In this document: in pieces, positions 9,050 to 18,020 of the stretch
How positions within the stretch are numbered: the first letter of the stretch is position 1
How the letters are laid out: the number at the start of each line of letters is the position of its first letter
Assembly (NCBI GenBank): GCA_046316495.1
Contig: JBKDAM010000158.1
Location: forward strand, 1-60,716
DNA from: M3007 sp046316495
GTDB taxonomy: Bacteria > Bacteroidota > Bacteroidia > Chitinophagales > Saprospiraceae
DNA: 60,716 bases
Reading direction: 5' to 3'
Made by a program: the position numbers and the translations under genes
Notes under the pieces: generated by a model
The model's input: the letters and a program-made list of their open reading frames with translations, nothing else
Databases searched by the model: none
What the model was told of the DNA's origin: nothing

Positions 9050-10045
9050 ATGGCTGAACAAAATTTCGTAGACTACGTCAAAATATTCTTCCGCACCGGA
9101 AAAGGCGGTGCCGGATCCACCCACTTCTACCGAGGCCCCGGTACGCCTAAAGGCGGACCAGATGGCGGCGACGGCGGCAGAGGAGGTCATATCATCCTTA
9201 AAGCCGAACCTCAAGAGTGGACCCTCCTCTCCCTGAAATATACCAAACACATCTTCGCAGAAGATGGAAAAAGTGGGGCAGGAGGTCTCAAAACAGGCTC
9301 GGATGGAAAAGATATCATCGTTAAAGTCCCCCTTGGAACCGTCGCAAAGGACGCCGAAACCGGTGAAATCCTACTCGAAATCACCGAAAAAGACGATAAA
9401 AAAATCCTGCTCAGCGGAGGCCGCGGCGGAAAAGGAAATAACTTTTTTAAATCCTCTACCAACCAAACTCCTCGATACGCCCAACCTGGAGAACCCGCCT
9501 CCGAACGCTGGGTAATCCTCGAACTTAAAGTACTGGCAGACGTCGGATTGGTAGGATTTCCTAATGCCGGAAAAAGCACCCTGCTCAGCGCCGTTAGCGC
9601 CGCAAAACCTAAAATTGGTGACTACCCTTTCACTACCCTGGTTCCTCAACTCGGTATCGTGTCCGTGCGACCTGGCCAAAACTTCGTCCTCGCCGATATC
9701 CCCGGAATCATCGAAGGCGCCCACCTCGGAAAAGGAATCGGCCACCGATTCCTCCGACACATCGAACGAAATAGTGTCCTGCTCTTTATGATCCCGGCAG
9801 ATACCGATCGAAGCCTCTCGCAAGAGTACAAAATCCTGATCAATGAACTCAAGGAATTTAACCCCGACCTGCTCGACAAACCGCGCTTGCTCGCCATTAC
9901 AAAATCGGACTTGATTGATGAGGACCTGGAAAAAATGCTAAGAAAAACACTCCCAAAAGGAATTCCAGCCTTGTTTATTTCCTCCGTCACAGGAAAAAAT
10001 ATCCAACAGCTAAAAGACACCCTTTGGGAAGCCCTCAACCCCTAA
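9050..10045 (+). CDS. obgE: Obg family GTPase (CgtA/ObgE)
   Basis: Essential GTPase that binds the large ribosomal subunit and acts in ribosome maturation and stress signalling. The glycine-rich Obg fold spans about residues 1-160 (for example GPDGGDGGRGGH). The G domain follows: G1 GFPNAGKST at 169-177, G3 DIPG at 216-219, and G4 as TKSD at 284-287 in place of the canonical NKxD. At 331 aa it lacks the C-terminal OCT extension of Bacillus Obg. It is the second gene of a two-gene unit and is followed by a clear terminator. Confidence 0.96.
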   Translation: MAEQNFVDYVKIFFRTGKGGAGSTHFYRGPGTPKGGPDGGDGGRGGHIILKAEPQEWTLLSLKYTKHIFAEDGKSGAGGLKTGSDGKDIIVKVPLGTVAKDAETGEILLEITEKDDKKILLSGGRGGKGNNFFKSSTNQTPRYAQPGEPASERWVILELKVLADVGLVGFPNAGKSTLLSAVSAAKPKIGDYPFTTLVPQLGIVSVRPGQNFVLADIPGIIEGAHLGKGIGHRFLRHIERNSVLLFMIPADTDRSLSQEYKILINELKEFNPDLLDKPRLLAITKSDLIDEDLEKMLRKTLPKGIPALFISSVTGKNIQQLKDTLWEALNP

Positions 10046-10071
10046 ACTAACTTACCACTTAAACAAATCCC

Positions 10072-10116
10072 TAGGGCCCGCTATGATTACTGATCTGGTG
10101 GGCCCTATCGTTTTTT
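10072..10116 (+). terminator. Terminator of obgE
   Basis: AGGGCCC (10073-10079) pairs with GGGCCCT (10100-10106), with T-rich sequence to 10116. Confidence 0.8.
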
Positions 10117-10757
10117 ACAATCCACACACTTCACCAAAAGTTAGGTGCTCCTCTACAAGCGCTGGTATCGCCAGTACCCAACAATTAAATCAAAGTAAGA
10201 TAAAGATGAATGAAAACAAATAACAAACTGCTCCATTGCTAGCAAGGGAGCCCCAAAGCGCACTCAACTCTTGCATGAGCTGAACGCAAATCCCAAAAAA
10301 TAGTATCCATTGTCTCCTGATTAAAATCATCAACACCCGCCCAATTACACACTACGTTCCAACTCAACATCAACTGCCCGAAAAATAAATAATTGACAGT
10401 GGACATGCAAACAAAAATGCAGGTAGTCTACCCCCAGAAGTAGAATAATATATTAATTAAGGTAAAAAATCCTACTTTTTGGGTATGGTGAGATTTTTTT
10501 CTTTATTTTTATTCTGTTTTGTAAAAACAGCTGCAAAATAACCAAATAAAGTACTTTACTGTTCTAATTTTGCACCGGCTAGCATGGGGCTTAAGAGGGA
10601 TTTGTAGATAAATGTTTTTGGGGCTAAAACCCCAAAACACCCAAAGCAAGTGGTCGCCTTCAACGATCCCAGAACAATCCCTGCAGCACACCAGACTATT
10701 CAAAGCTAGTCCGGTGAGCAATCAACCTTAACCACTTTTACCTATTCTTTTCAGCTC
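10117..10757. other. Long non-coding gap upstream of adk
   Basis: About 640 bases without a supportable gene. The only ORF (10509-10721, minus) has no recognisable protein and no promoter. The region has a perfect hairpin TTTTGGGG/CCCCAAAA at 10616-10637, a near -7 element (TACTTTTTG, one T too many) at 10473-10481, and an imperfect palindrome CCAGACTA/TAGTCCGG at 10691-10715 just before adk. It may hold a small RNA or a decayed gene; neither can be shown from the sequence. Confidence 0.5.
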
Positions 10758-11333
10758 ATGAAGAATTTGATACTTTTTGGCCCGCCAGGCTCCGGCAAAG
10801 GTACCCAGGCAGCAAAATTAATCGAAAAATACCACCTCGTACATATCAGTACTGGGGACTTGTTCCGCTATGAAATGGGGAACAATACGCCACTTGGACT
10901 GCAGGCCAAAGCGTTCATGGCTGAAGGTAAACTGGTGCCAGATGAAGTCACCATCGGAATGCTTCGAAATAAAGTGGAAGCTCACCCCGAAGCAAAAGGG
11001 TTTATCTTCGACGGTTTTCCCCGTACCATTCCTCAAGCGGAGGCACTCGATGCCCTGCTCGCTGAAATGAATACCGCTATCGCTGGGCTAATTGCACTCG
11101 AAGTGGATGATGAGGAAATCGTACAGCGTATCCTTAATAGGGGCATCACCTCAGGCCGACCCGATGACAACGATGAAAGCGTGGTCAGAAAACGAATTCA
11201 GGTCTATAAAAATGACACGACCCCGGTTTTCGAATACTACGCTCAACAGGATAAAAGCCATAGCATCCCTGGTGTAGGTGAAATTGAGGTGATCTTTGAC
11301 CGGCTTTGCTCTGCTATCGATCAATTAGGCTAA
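10758..11333 (+). CDS. adk: Adenylate kinase
   Basis: Reversible phosphate transfer ATP + AMP to 2 ADP in the cytosol, keeping the adenylate pool in balance. P-loop GPPGSGKGT lies at residues 8-16; the AMP-binding segment HISTGDLFRYE and the FDGFPRTIPQAEAL motif follow. The LID is short (around GITSGRPDD), without the zinc-type Cys loop, so this is the short 191-aa form. The ATG at 10758 fits the conserved N-terminus. It is preceded by a long empty region and followed by a promoter for the next gene, so it is likely monocistronic. Confidence 0.96.
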   Translation: MKNLILFGPPGSGKGTQAAKLIEKYHLVHISTGDLFRYEMGNNTPLGLQAKAFMAEGKLVPDEVTIGMLRNKVEAHPEAKGFIFDGFPRTIPQAEALDALLAEMNTAIAGLIALEVDDEEIVQRILNRGITSGRPDDNDESVVRKRIQVYKNDTTPVFEYYAQQDKSHSIPGVGEIEVIFDRLCSAIDQLG

Positions 11334-11455
11334 TCAGCAGAACCATACACCAATCCTTTTTGTTGTTCCTAGTTAATACAATAGGGATAGCATCTCTGTA
11401 CTCTTTCAAAAGAACGGTTTTATCTTAGCACTGCAACGCATTGCAAAAAATACCG

Positions 11456-11463
11456 TACTTTTG
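11456..11463 (+). promoter_or_regulatory. -7 promoter element of the FtsB-like gene
   Basis: TACTTTTG, 22 bases before the ATG at 11486. Confidence 0.55.
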
Positions 11464-11485
11464 AGCCGAGTTAAAAGAAGTACAA

Positions 11486-11800
11486 ATGGCTCTAACGTCC
11501 AATCCCTGGCAGTCCATCCACAAACGCCTGCCAAAACCACTCCAAAATCGATACTACCTGGCAGGATTTATCTTTCTGATGATCCTCCTATTTATCGACA
11601 AACACGATGTCTGGACGCAAATTAAATTACGCAGAGCGCTGCTACGCCTGGAAAATGACCGCCTCTTTTATCAACAAAAGATAAAAGAAGCCAAAGAAGA
11701 AGCAGAAGACTTTGACCTCACCCGGGAAAACTACGCCAGAGAACACTACTTTATGCGAAACGCAAACGAAGATGTTTTCATTCTTCAACCTGCAAAATAA
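11486..11800 (+). CDS. Septum formation initiator family protein (FtsB/DivIC-like)
   Basis: Bitopic cell-division protein that in other bacteria bridges FtsL and FtsQ at the septum. The 104-aa product has one membrane helix (about residues 24-38, YYLAGFIFLMILLFI) followed by a charged coiled-coil (about 45-80, with LRRALLRLENDRLFYQQKIKEAKEE cut here to its sense) and a short globular tail ending VFILQP. The TM-plus-coil layout, size and tail fit FtsB/DivIC. It lies 44 bases before sucD, without a consensus promoter between them, so they may share a transcript. No other division gene is in the window. Confidence 0.85.
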   Translation: MALTSNPWQSIHKRLPKPLQNRYYLAGFIFLMILLFIDKHDVWTQIKLRRALLRLENDRLFYQQKIKEAKEEAEDFDLTRENYAREHYFMRNANEDVFILQPAK

Positions 11801-11844
11801 ATATTCATCGCTCAACCTTAACCTTTTTTTATAGCCAGCTATCA

Positions 11845-12720
11845 ATGTCTGTTTTAGTCAACAAACACTCCCGCATCATCGTTCAGGGGTTCACCGGAAA
11901 AGAAGGGACCTTCCACGCTCAACAAATGATTGAATACAAAACCAATGTTGTTGGTGGCGTAACCCCCGGGAAAGGAGGCCAAACCCACCTCGACCGTCCT
12001 GTATTCAATACCGTTGAAGATGCTGTAAAGGGTACCAACGCTGATGTTTCCATCATCTTCGTGCCACCTGCATTCGCCGCCGATGCCATCATCGAGGCAG
12101 CTCAGGCAGGCATCAAAGTGATCGTCTGCATCACAGAAGGTATCCCCGTACAAGATATGGTGCGTGCCAAAGCTTACCTCCAAGGAAAAGATTGCCGACT
12201 AATCGGACCAAACTGCCCAGGAGTCATTACCCCCGATGAAGCAAAAGTAGGGATCATGCCCGGCTTCGTCTTCAAAAAAGGAAGCATTGGCCTCGTTTCC
12301 AAATCAGGCACGCTCACCTATGAGGCTGCTGACCAGGTAGCTAAAGCTGGCTTGGGTATCTCCACCGCCATTGGAATCGGAGGTGACCCCATCATCGGAA
12401 CCACCACCAAAGAAGCCGTAGAACTCTTCATGAACGACCCCGAAACCGAAGCCATCATCATGATTGGCGAAATCGGAGGAGGCCTGGAAGCCGAAGCTGC
12501 TCGCTGGATCCGTGCTAATGGTAATAAAAAACCAGTCATCGGATTTATCGCCGGTCAAACCGCTCCTAAAGGCCGGAAAATGGGCCACGCAGGCGCAATC
12601 GTTGGCGGCGCAGAAGACACCGCAGCCGCTAAAATGGCCATCATGGAGGAAAATGGAATCCATGTCGTCCACAGCCCCGCGCAAATCGGCGCAACCGTCA
12701 AAAAAGTGCTCGGAAAATAA
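11845..12720 (+). CDS. sucD: Succinyl-CoA synthetase alpha subunit
   Basis: TCA-cycle enzyme interconverting succinyl-CoA and succinate with nucleotide triphosphate formation. The 291-aa alpha subunit has the CoA-binding Rossmann domain at the N-terminus (QGFTGKEGTFHAQQM) and the phosphohistidine segment MGHAGAIVGG with His248. The beta subunit (sucC) is not adjacent; separate loci are common in Bacteroidota. The stop codon overlaps the ATG of the AMP nucleosidase gene by one base (TAATG), indicating translational coupling. Confidence 0.96.
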   Translation: MSVLVNKHSRIIVQGFTGKEGTFHAQQMIEYKTNVVGGVTPGKGGQTHLDRPVFNTVEDAVKGTNADVSIIFVPPAFAADAIIEAAQAGIKVIVCITEGIPVQDMVRAKAYLQGKDCRLIGPNCPGVITPDEAKVGIMPGFVFKKGSIGLVSKSGTLTYEAADQVAKAGLGISTAIGIGGDPIIGTTTKEAVELFMNDPETEAIIMIGEIGGGLEAEAARWIRANGNKKPVIGFIAGQTAPKGRKMGHAGAIVGGAEDTAAAKMAIMEENGIHVVHSPAQIGATVKKVLGK

Positions 12721-13574
12721 TGAACGAACCTGTCAACAAACCCTTGCCCATCTCTCAATCTGACCTGGACGGTCTCGAAATTCAAAATTTTGAACAGGAA
12801 AAGGAGCAAAAAGCCACCATAGTGCGCGATTGGCTCCCTAGATATACCGGAATGCCTCTGGAAGAATTCGGCCAATACATCCTGCTGGTCAACTTCTCAG
12901 GGTACGTCAAAATGTTCGCAGAACGTCACCAGGTGGAAATTAGAGGGCTTGACAAACCTATGCAGGCCGCTACCGCCGATAATATTACCATTATCAACTT
13001 CGGCATCGGTAGCCCCAATGCAGGTCTAATTGTTGACTTACTAGAAGCTATCCACCCCAAAGCAGTCCTCTTCTTGGGAAAATGCGGTGGTCTTAAAACA
13101 GGGAAGAATCAGGTCGGTGACCTGATTCTTCCCATCGCCGCCATCCGCGGAGAAGGCACCAGTAATGACTACCTCCCAGCAGAGGTGCCCGCACTGCCAG
13201 CCTTCGCGCTCCAAAAAGCAGTGTCCACCACCATTCGTGACTTCGACTGCGATTACTGGACAGGGGTCGTCTACACCACCAATAAAAGGCTCTGGGAACA
13301 CCGAGAAGATTTTAAAAAACGCCTCCGAGACCTGCGCTGCATCGCCATCGATATGGAAACCGCTACCATCTTCGTAGCAGCATTCAAAAACCAAATGCCC
13401 GCAGGCGCCTTGCTCCTCGTCAGCGATATGCCCATGACTAGAGAAGGAATCAAAACAGAGGCCAGCGATAAAAAAGTAACCGCTCACTTCATGGAAAACC
13501 ACCTGAGCCTGGGCGTTAGCTCCCTCAAGCAACTAATCAATAGCGGACTCACCGTCAAACACCTCAAATTCTAG
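12720..13574 (+). CDS. amn: AMP nucleosidase
   Basis: Hydrolyses AMP to adenine and ribose-5-phosphate, controlling the AMP pool. The 284-aa product is a nucleoside phosphorylase/nucleosidase (NP-I) fold: INFGIGSPNAG for phosphate/ribose binding, FLGKCGGLK, and IDMETATIF, the base/ribose-binding signature. It lacks the N-terminal regulatory half of the 484-aa E. coli Amn, as usual for the short Bacteroidota form. It overlaps the sucD stop by one base, so it is in the same operon, linking energy charge to TCA function only by context. A strong terminator follows. Confidence 0.9.
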   Translation: MNEPVNKPLPISQSDLDGLEIQNFEQEKEQKATIVRDWLPRYTGMPLEEFGQYILLVNFSGYVKMFAERHQVEIRGLDKPMQAATADNITIINFGIGSPNAGLIVDLLEAIHPKAVLFLGKCGGLKTGKNQVGDLILPIAAIRGEGTSNDYLPAEVPALPAFALQKAVSTTIRDFDCDYWTGVVYTTNKRLWEHREDFKKRLRDLRCIAIDMETATIFVAAFKNQMPAGALLLVSDMPMTREGIKTEASDKKVTAHFMENHLSLGVSSLKQLINSGLTVKHLKF

Positions 13575-13610
13575 GTGCCTGGCCCAACCAGTTCGCAAAT
13601 CAATACCCCC

Positions 13611-13655
13611 AGAGCGGGAGAATGGAAAACAACCATCCTCCCGCTCTTCTTTTTA
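13611..13655 (+). terminator. Terminator after the sucD-amn operon
   Basis: Ten-base perfect inverted repeat (13611-13620 and 13638-13647) followed by TCTTTTT. Confidence 0.85.
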
Positions 13656-13774
13656 CAAGCCCTAACTAATTTGTAAACCGTATTTTCCTCCCACAACAAA
13701 GGTTTTCAGTTGAAATACTTGCTCAGTTCTGGTATTTAAGCGTAATTTCGCCACCAATTAAACAAGCCCTCACC

Positions 13775-14944
13775 ATGTTTCAACTTACAGAAGAACATAT
13801 CGCCGTGCGCGAAGCCGCACGTCAGTTTGCCCAAAACGAATTGAAACCAGGCGTTATTGAACGCGACTCCCAAATGCGCTATCCAAAGGACGAAATCCGT
13901 AAAATGGCGGAACTCGGCTTCCTCGGTATGATGGTTAGCCCAGAATACGGCGGAGGCGGAATGGATACCCTCTCCTATGTCATCGCCATGGAGGAAATCT
14001 CTAAGGTGGATAGCTCCTGCTCTGTAATCATGTCCGTCAACAACTCCCTCGTCTGCTGGGGAATCGAAACCTACGGAACAGAAGAACAAAAACGAAAATA
14101 CCTACCTAAACTGGCCTCCGGTGAGTGGATCGGCTCCTTCTGCCTTTCCGAACCAGAAGCCGGAAGCGACGCCACCAGCCAGCGTACCCTCGCAGTCGAT
14201 ATGGGTGACCATTACCTCCTTAATGGCACTAAAAACTGGATTACCAACGGAGGCACTTCCCAACTGCATCTCGTCATGGCACAAACCCATGTAGACAAAG
14301 GCCACCGTGGAATTAACTGCCTGATCGTTGAACGGGAAATGCCAGGCGTCGTCATCGGTGCTAAAGAAGATAAACTCGGAATCCGAGCATCCGATACCCA
14401 TACCATTATGTACACCGATGTAAAAGTACCCAAAGAAAACAGAATCGGTGAAGATGGATTCGGCTTTAAATTCGCCATGAAAACCCTCTCCGGCGGCCGA
14501 ATCGGTATCGCAGCCCAAGCCCTGGGAATCGCTGCGGGCGCCTATGAATTGGCCGTTGCCTATTCCAAAGAACGAGAGGCCTTCGGTAAACCGATCAGCC
14601 AACATCAGGGAATCTCCTTTAAACTGGCTGAAATGGCCACCGAAATCGAAGCCGCCCGTATGATGGTCTACCGCGCCGCCTGGATGAAAGACCACGGCCT
14701 TAACTACGACCAAGCCGCTGCTATGGCCAAACTATACGCCTCCGATGTGGCTATGAAACATACCGTAGAGGCCGTTCAGGTTCATGGTGGATATGGCTTC
14801 GTGAAAGAATACCACGTAGAACGCCTCATGCGCGATGCCAAAATCACCCAAATCTACGAAGGCACCTCCGAAGTGCAAAAAATTGTTATTTCCCGAAATA
14901 TTCTAAATGGTGAACTCTACGTGCCCATGCCCGTAAAGGACTAA
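13775..14944 (+). CDS. Acyl-CoA dehydrogenase
   Basis: FAD enzyme that introduces the alpha,beta double bond in acyl-CoA, passing electrons to ETF. The 389-aa length is standard for short/medium-chain or branched-chain enzymes. Seen are the FAD/substrate signature CLSEPEAGSDA, the middle WITNGG segment, and the C-terminal IYEGTSEVQ with the probable catalytic base Glu362, as in the medium-chain enzyme. The chain-length class cannot be fixed from sequence alone. A weak -7 element (TAATTTCG at 13743) precedes it. It differs from the longer second dehydrogenase at 26088. Confidence 0.94.
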   Translation: MFQLTEEHIAVREAARQFAQNELKPGVIERDSQMRYPKDEIRKMAELGFLGMMVSPEYGGGGMDTLSYVIAMEEISKVDSSCSVIMSVNNSLVCWGIETYGTEEQKRKYLPKLASGEWIGSFCLSEPEAGSDATSQRTLAVDMGDHYLLNGTKNWITNGGTSQLHLVMAQTHVDKGHRGINCLIVEREMPGVVIGAKEDKLGIRASDTHTIMYTDVKVPKENRIGEDGFGFKFAMKTLSGGRIGIAAQALGIAAGAYELAVAYSKEREAFGKPISQHQGISFKLAEMATEIEAARMMVYRAAWMKDHGLNYDQAAAMAKLYASDVAMKHTVEAVQVHGGYGFVKEYHVERLMRDAKITQIYEGTSEVQKIVISRNILNGELYVPMPVKD

Positions 14945-15033
14945 CCAACGACCAACCTGCCCGGCCGGTATCTTCCTTCGGATATCACACTTTGACGCTC
15001 CATGAAGAACCGGCCGGACAGTACCCAACTAGG

Positions 15034-15783
15034 ATGCGTAAAACGCTCGTCACCTCCATCCTCCTAAATTCAATTCTAACCGCCCTGCTCGGATACCTAT
15101 TGGTACGAGCCGGTGGATGGAACCAACTGCGCCTTCTTTTTAACCAGTCTGAACAAAATCAGTACCTCCAACGCGCTAATCTCTTCCTTGAACTACCCCT
15201 CCAAGCCAACCCAGTGGTACTACTGGGAGATACCTATATCGCCCAAGCGGAATGGCAAGAATTTCTACCAAAAAGAACACCCGTTCTCAATCGTGGAATT
15301 AACAACGACCTGGTCCAAGGAGTACAAGCCAGATTACCCGAAGTAATTCGACATCAACCCTCCATAGTATTCCTCTGTGTAGGAATGCAAGACCTACTCT
15401 TGGATAAACCCTTCGACCAAATTGAAAAATCGTATTTCGAATTGGTAAAAACCATCCAAAAAGGCTCCCCATCTACCCTCGTGGTGATTACCAGCCTTCC
15501 TCCTCTCCAACAACCCTATTCCTCCGGTAGCCTTCACAACCAACGGATTTTAGAACTCAATATCCGTTTAGAGCAAATTGCCCGTACCACCGGAACCCAA
15601 TACCTAAACCTCTACCACCAACTTACCGATTCCTCTGGCAACTTACACCCAAGGTACGCTGATGAGAACGGCCTCCTGAATACCACCGCCTACCAAGTCT
15701 GGAAAGATCAAATCGAGAAAGTCTTGGCAAAATTCTCGACAGTATCCCCGGCCTCTCCCCCCAGCAGTGATACCCTTCAATAA
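15034..15783 (+). CDS. Membrane-anchored SGNH/GDSL-hydrolase-like protein, degenerate active site
   Basis: The 249-aa product has one N-terminal membrane helix (about residues 6-24) and an SGNH-type domain. The four family blocks are recognisable but altered: block I is GDT65-67 where GDS carries the catalytic Ser; block III is GMQD117-120 instead of GxND; block V reads DENGLLN where DGLHLN carries the catalytic His. With the nucleophile changed to Thr and the His missing it is probably not a normal esterase. The ORF opens at a TTG (14992), but the ATG at 15034 preceded by AGG is preferred; a palindromic CCGGCCGG pair at 14961 and 15010 flanks the TTG. It lies just before a glycosyltransferase gene. 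Confidence 0.75.
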   Translation: MRKTLVTSILLNSILTALLGYLLVRAGGWNQLRLLFNQSEQNQYLQRANLFLELPLQANPVVLLGDTYIAQAEWQEFLPKRTPVLNRGINNDLVQGVQARLPEVIRHQPSIVFLCVGMQDLLLDKPFDQIEKSYFELVKTIQKGSPSTLVVITSLPPLQQPYSSGSLHNQRILELNIRLEQIARTTGTQYLNLYHQLTDSSGNLHPRYADENGLLNTTAYQVWKDQIEKVLAKFSTVSPASPPSSDTLQ

Positions 15784-15845
15784 ATTTATTTCTCAAAACT
15801 ACCCCAAAGCCGGCAATTCATTGCATTTTTGCCGCCACATCCGGC

Positions 15846-17750
15846 ATGAAGTTATCTGTTATAATTGTCAATTACAATGTTCGCTATTTCCTGGAACAAG
15901 CCCTCTTGTCTGCCCAAAGGGCACTACAAGGTTTGGATGGGGAATTATGGGTTGTAGACAATAACTCTGCAGATGATTCCGTAGAAATGGTGCGCGCGAA
16001 ATTCCCAAATGTTCACCTAATCGCTAATACCCAAAATACTGGATTCGCCACCGCTAATAACCAAGCCATTCGCGCCTGTTCAGGTGAATATATCCTACTG
16101 CTCAATCCAGATACACTGGTGGAGGAAAATACCTTCTCCACTTGTATTGAGTTTATGGATGCCCACCCAGAAGCAGGAGCCGTCGGCGTTAAAATGCTGG
16201 ATGGGTCTGGCAAATACCTCCCCGAAAGTAAACGGGGATTCCCATCTCCCTGGGTTTCCTTTTGTAAAACCGTGGGACTTCATGCGCTCTTCCCTAAAAG
16301 CCCGCGGTTCAATCAATACTACTTGGGCCACCTGAGCGCGGAAGAAACCCACCCTGTAGATGTCCTGGCAGGCGCCTTCATGTTTATGCGAAGATCAGCC
16401 TTAGACAAAGCCGGATTGCTAGATGAGGCCTTCTTTATGTATGGAGAGGATATAGACCTCTCGTACCGAATTAAAAAAGCAGGCTTCGAAAACTATTACC
16501 TGCCCGACACCAAAATCATCCATTATAAAGGAGAAAGCACCAAAAAAGGAAGTCTTAACTACGTCAAAACCTTTTACCAGGCGATGATTATCTTCGCCAA
16601 TAAACACTTCACTGGCAGGGGCGCTAAATGGTTTGTCGGAATGCTTCAGATTGCCATCTGGCTAAGAGCAGGAATCACCGTCGTCGCCAACCTAGTTAAA
16701 CGAGTTCGCCTCCCCCTGTCCGACGCAGTGCTTATTTTCCTTGGTTTGCTCTTGCTAAAAGATTTCTGGGCACTCTATTTCTACCAAGACCCCAATTACT
16801 TTAAACCATCCCTAGTTTGGGTCAATTTCCCTCTGTATACCAGCGTCTGGATTGCAACCATTTGGTTACATGGAGGATATGAAGAACCTTATGACCTGCG
16901 GCGTTTAGTGCGATCCCTCGGGATGGGCACCCTCTTACTCGCCGCGATCTATGGTTTCCTAGACCTAGCGTATCGACCTTCCAGAGCATTGATTGTGCTG
17001 GGAGCAGCTTGGTCCGCTTTCGCATTGATTGGCTGGAGAGCCTTGCTGCACTTTCGGGACTACAATAATCTGCGGATTGGAAAAGAGCGGATCAAAAATA
17101 TGCTCATGGTGGGCAGCCAAGAAGAATGCGAACGGGCAGAAACATTACTCAATAAGGCCGGCGTCCGAAAAAACATCGTCCACAAAACCCAAAACACCGG
17201 TCGGCTCGACGAAATCACCCGAATCTTTAAAGCAGATGAGATTATCTTTTGCTCTAAAGACATTCCCTCCAAAGAAATCCTTAGCTGGATGTCCGTTTTG
17301 GGTCCTACGATCGATTATAAAATACTACCTGAAGAAAGCCTTAGTATTATTGGAAGCAGTAATAAAAATGAACCAGGTGAGCTCTACACCATCGACATTC
17401 AATACGCTATTAATCAACCCGGCCAAAAGAAACGAAAGCGAATGCTGGATGTAGGTTTCTGCCTATTAATCTTGCCGTTTCTGCCGTTGTGTCCTTTTTT
17501 AGGAATAAAATACCAAACCGTACTCCAAAACTGGTGGGCAGTATTCCGCGGACAAAAAACTTGGGTTGGATACGCACCACACCCAGATGTAAAAACATTG
17601 CCTATCCTCAAACAGGGAGTTTTCAATACCGCACCCTCTAAAAAAGAAGCGGAACTGGAACCAGAAATCATCGGACGCCTCAACTTCCTCTATGCGCGGG
17701 ATTGGAATAGCTGGACAGACCTGGAGCTACTCCTGAGCGCACTCTCCTAA
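15846..17750 (+). CDS. Glycosyltransferase family 2 fused to a phosphoglycosyl-transferase-like C-terminus
   Basis: The 634-aa product starts with a GT2 (GT-A) domain (about residues 1-270): SVIIVNYN, DNNSADDS, LLLNPDT (DxD-type region) and GEDIDLSYR, close to rhamnosyl-type transferases of cell-surface polysaccharides. Then come several hydrophobic segments (about 270-410), a Rossmann-like part (about 415-500) and a C-terminus that begins KRKRMLDVGFCLLILPF and ends ARDWNSWTDLELLL. Those two ends resemble the first and last segments of WcaJ-type phosphoglycosyl transferases, but the catalytic middle (the RxG...KFR and Asp-Glu region) is missing. The GT2 part probably is active; the rest may be a membrane or partner-binding scaffold. 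No polysaccharide cluster surrounds it. Confidence 0.88.
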   Translation: MKLSVIIVNYNVRYFLEQALLSAQRALQGLDGELWVVDNNSADDSVEMVRAKFPNVHLIANTQNTGFATANNQAIRACSGEYILLLNPDTLVEENTFSTCIEFMDAHPEAGAVGVKMLDGSGKYLPESKRGFPSPWVSFCKTVGLHALFPKSPRFNQYYLGHLSAEETHPVDVLAGAFMFMRRSALDKAGLLDEAFFMYGEDIDLSYRIKKAGFENYYLPDTKIIHYKGESTKKGSLNYVKTFYQAMIIFANKHFTGRGAKWFVGMLQIAIWLRAGITVVANLVKRVRLPLSDAVLIFLGLLLLKDFWALYFYQDPNYFKPSLVWVNFPLYTSVWIATIWLHGGYEEPYDLRRLVRSLGMGTLLLAAIYGFLDLAYRPSRALIVLGAAWSAFALIGWRALLHFRDYNNLRIGKERIKNMLMVGSQEECERAETLLNKAGVRKNIVHKTQNTGRLDEITRIFKADEIIFCSKDIPSKEILSWMSVLGPTIDYKILPEESLSIIGSSNKNEPGELYTIDIQYAINQPGQKKRKRMLDVGFCLLILPFLPLCPFLGIKYQTVLQNWWAVFRGQKTWVGYAPHPDVKTLPILKQGVFNTAPSKKEAELEPEIIGRLNFLYARDWNSWTDLELLLSALS

Positions 17751-17993
17751 TTCACTGCCATTTTGACATTTTTAAACAGCCAGGCAAGGAATTTGCCAGG
17801 AATCCCTATGTCTAAATAAGCTGTTTTGTGCTAGTTTTAGACAAAAACCTTCATCAATTTTCATTTTTTTCTGAAACTTTATTTTTTTATAGATAAAATC
17901 TAAATAACATACATATTGATTATCAATGTTTTGTATTTCATTTTTAATAATTGAGCCACGATTCAATTTTTTTTCACAAAACGTTTAATATAT

Positions 17994-18010
17994 TTTAACT
18001 AAAAGTTAAA
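17994..18010. promoter_or_regulatory. Inverted repeat upstream of the sigma promoter (candidate operator)
   Basis: Seven-base arms with a 3-base spacer, ending 10 bases before the -7 element, where the -33 region would be. In an AT-rich stretch such repeats can arise by chance, so regulatory use is inference. Confidence 0.35.
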
Positions 18011-18020
18011 CACAATTGAT

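Noticed and set aside
10509..10721. A 70-aa minus-strand ORF in the gap before adk
   Set aside because: No recognisable protein pattern, no promoter element, Cys/Phe-rich low-quality translation, and it spans the TTTTGGGG hairpin; treated as chance.
14102..14713. A 203-aa minus-strand ORF opposite the acyl-CoA dehydrogenase
   Set aside because: A mirror of a real gene with biased codon use; Gly/Phe/His-rich translation without domain features.
14961..15017. Two CCGGCCGG palindromes 49 bases apart, possible terminator or binding sites
   Set aside because: No T-run follows and the palindrome is short; pairing over a 41-base loop is weak.
15113..15346. 77-aa plus-strand ORF within the SGNH-like gene, considered as a separate small gene
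   Set aside because: The larger frame has clear SGNH block order; the small one has no features.
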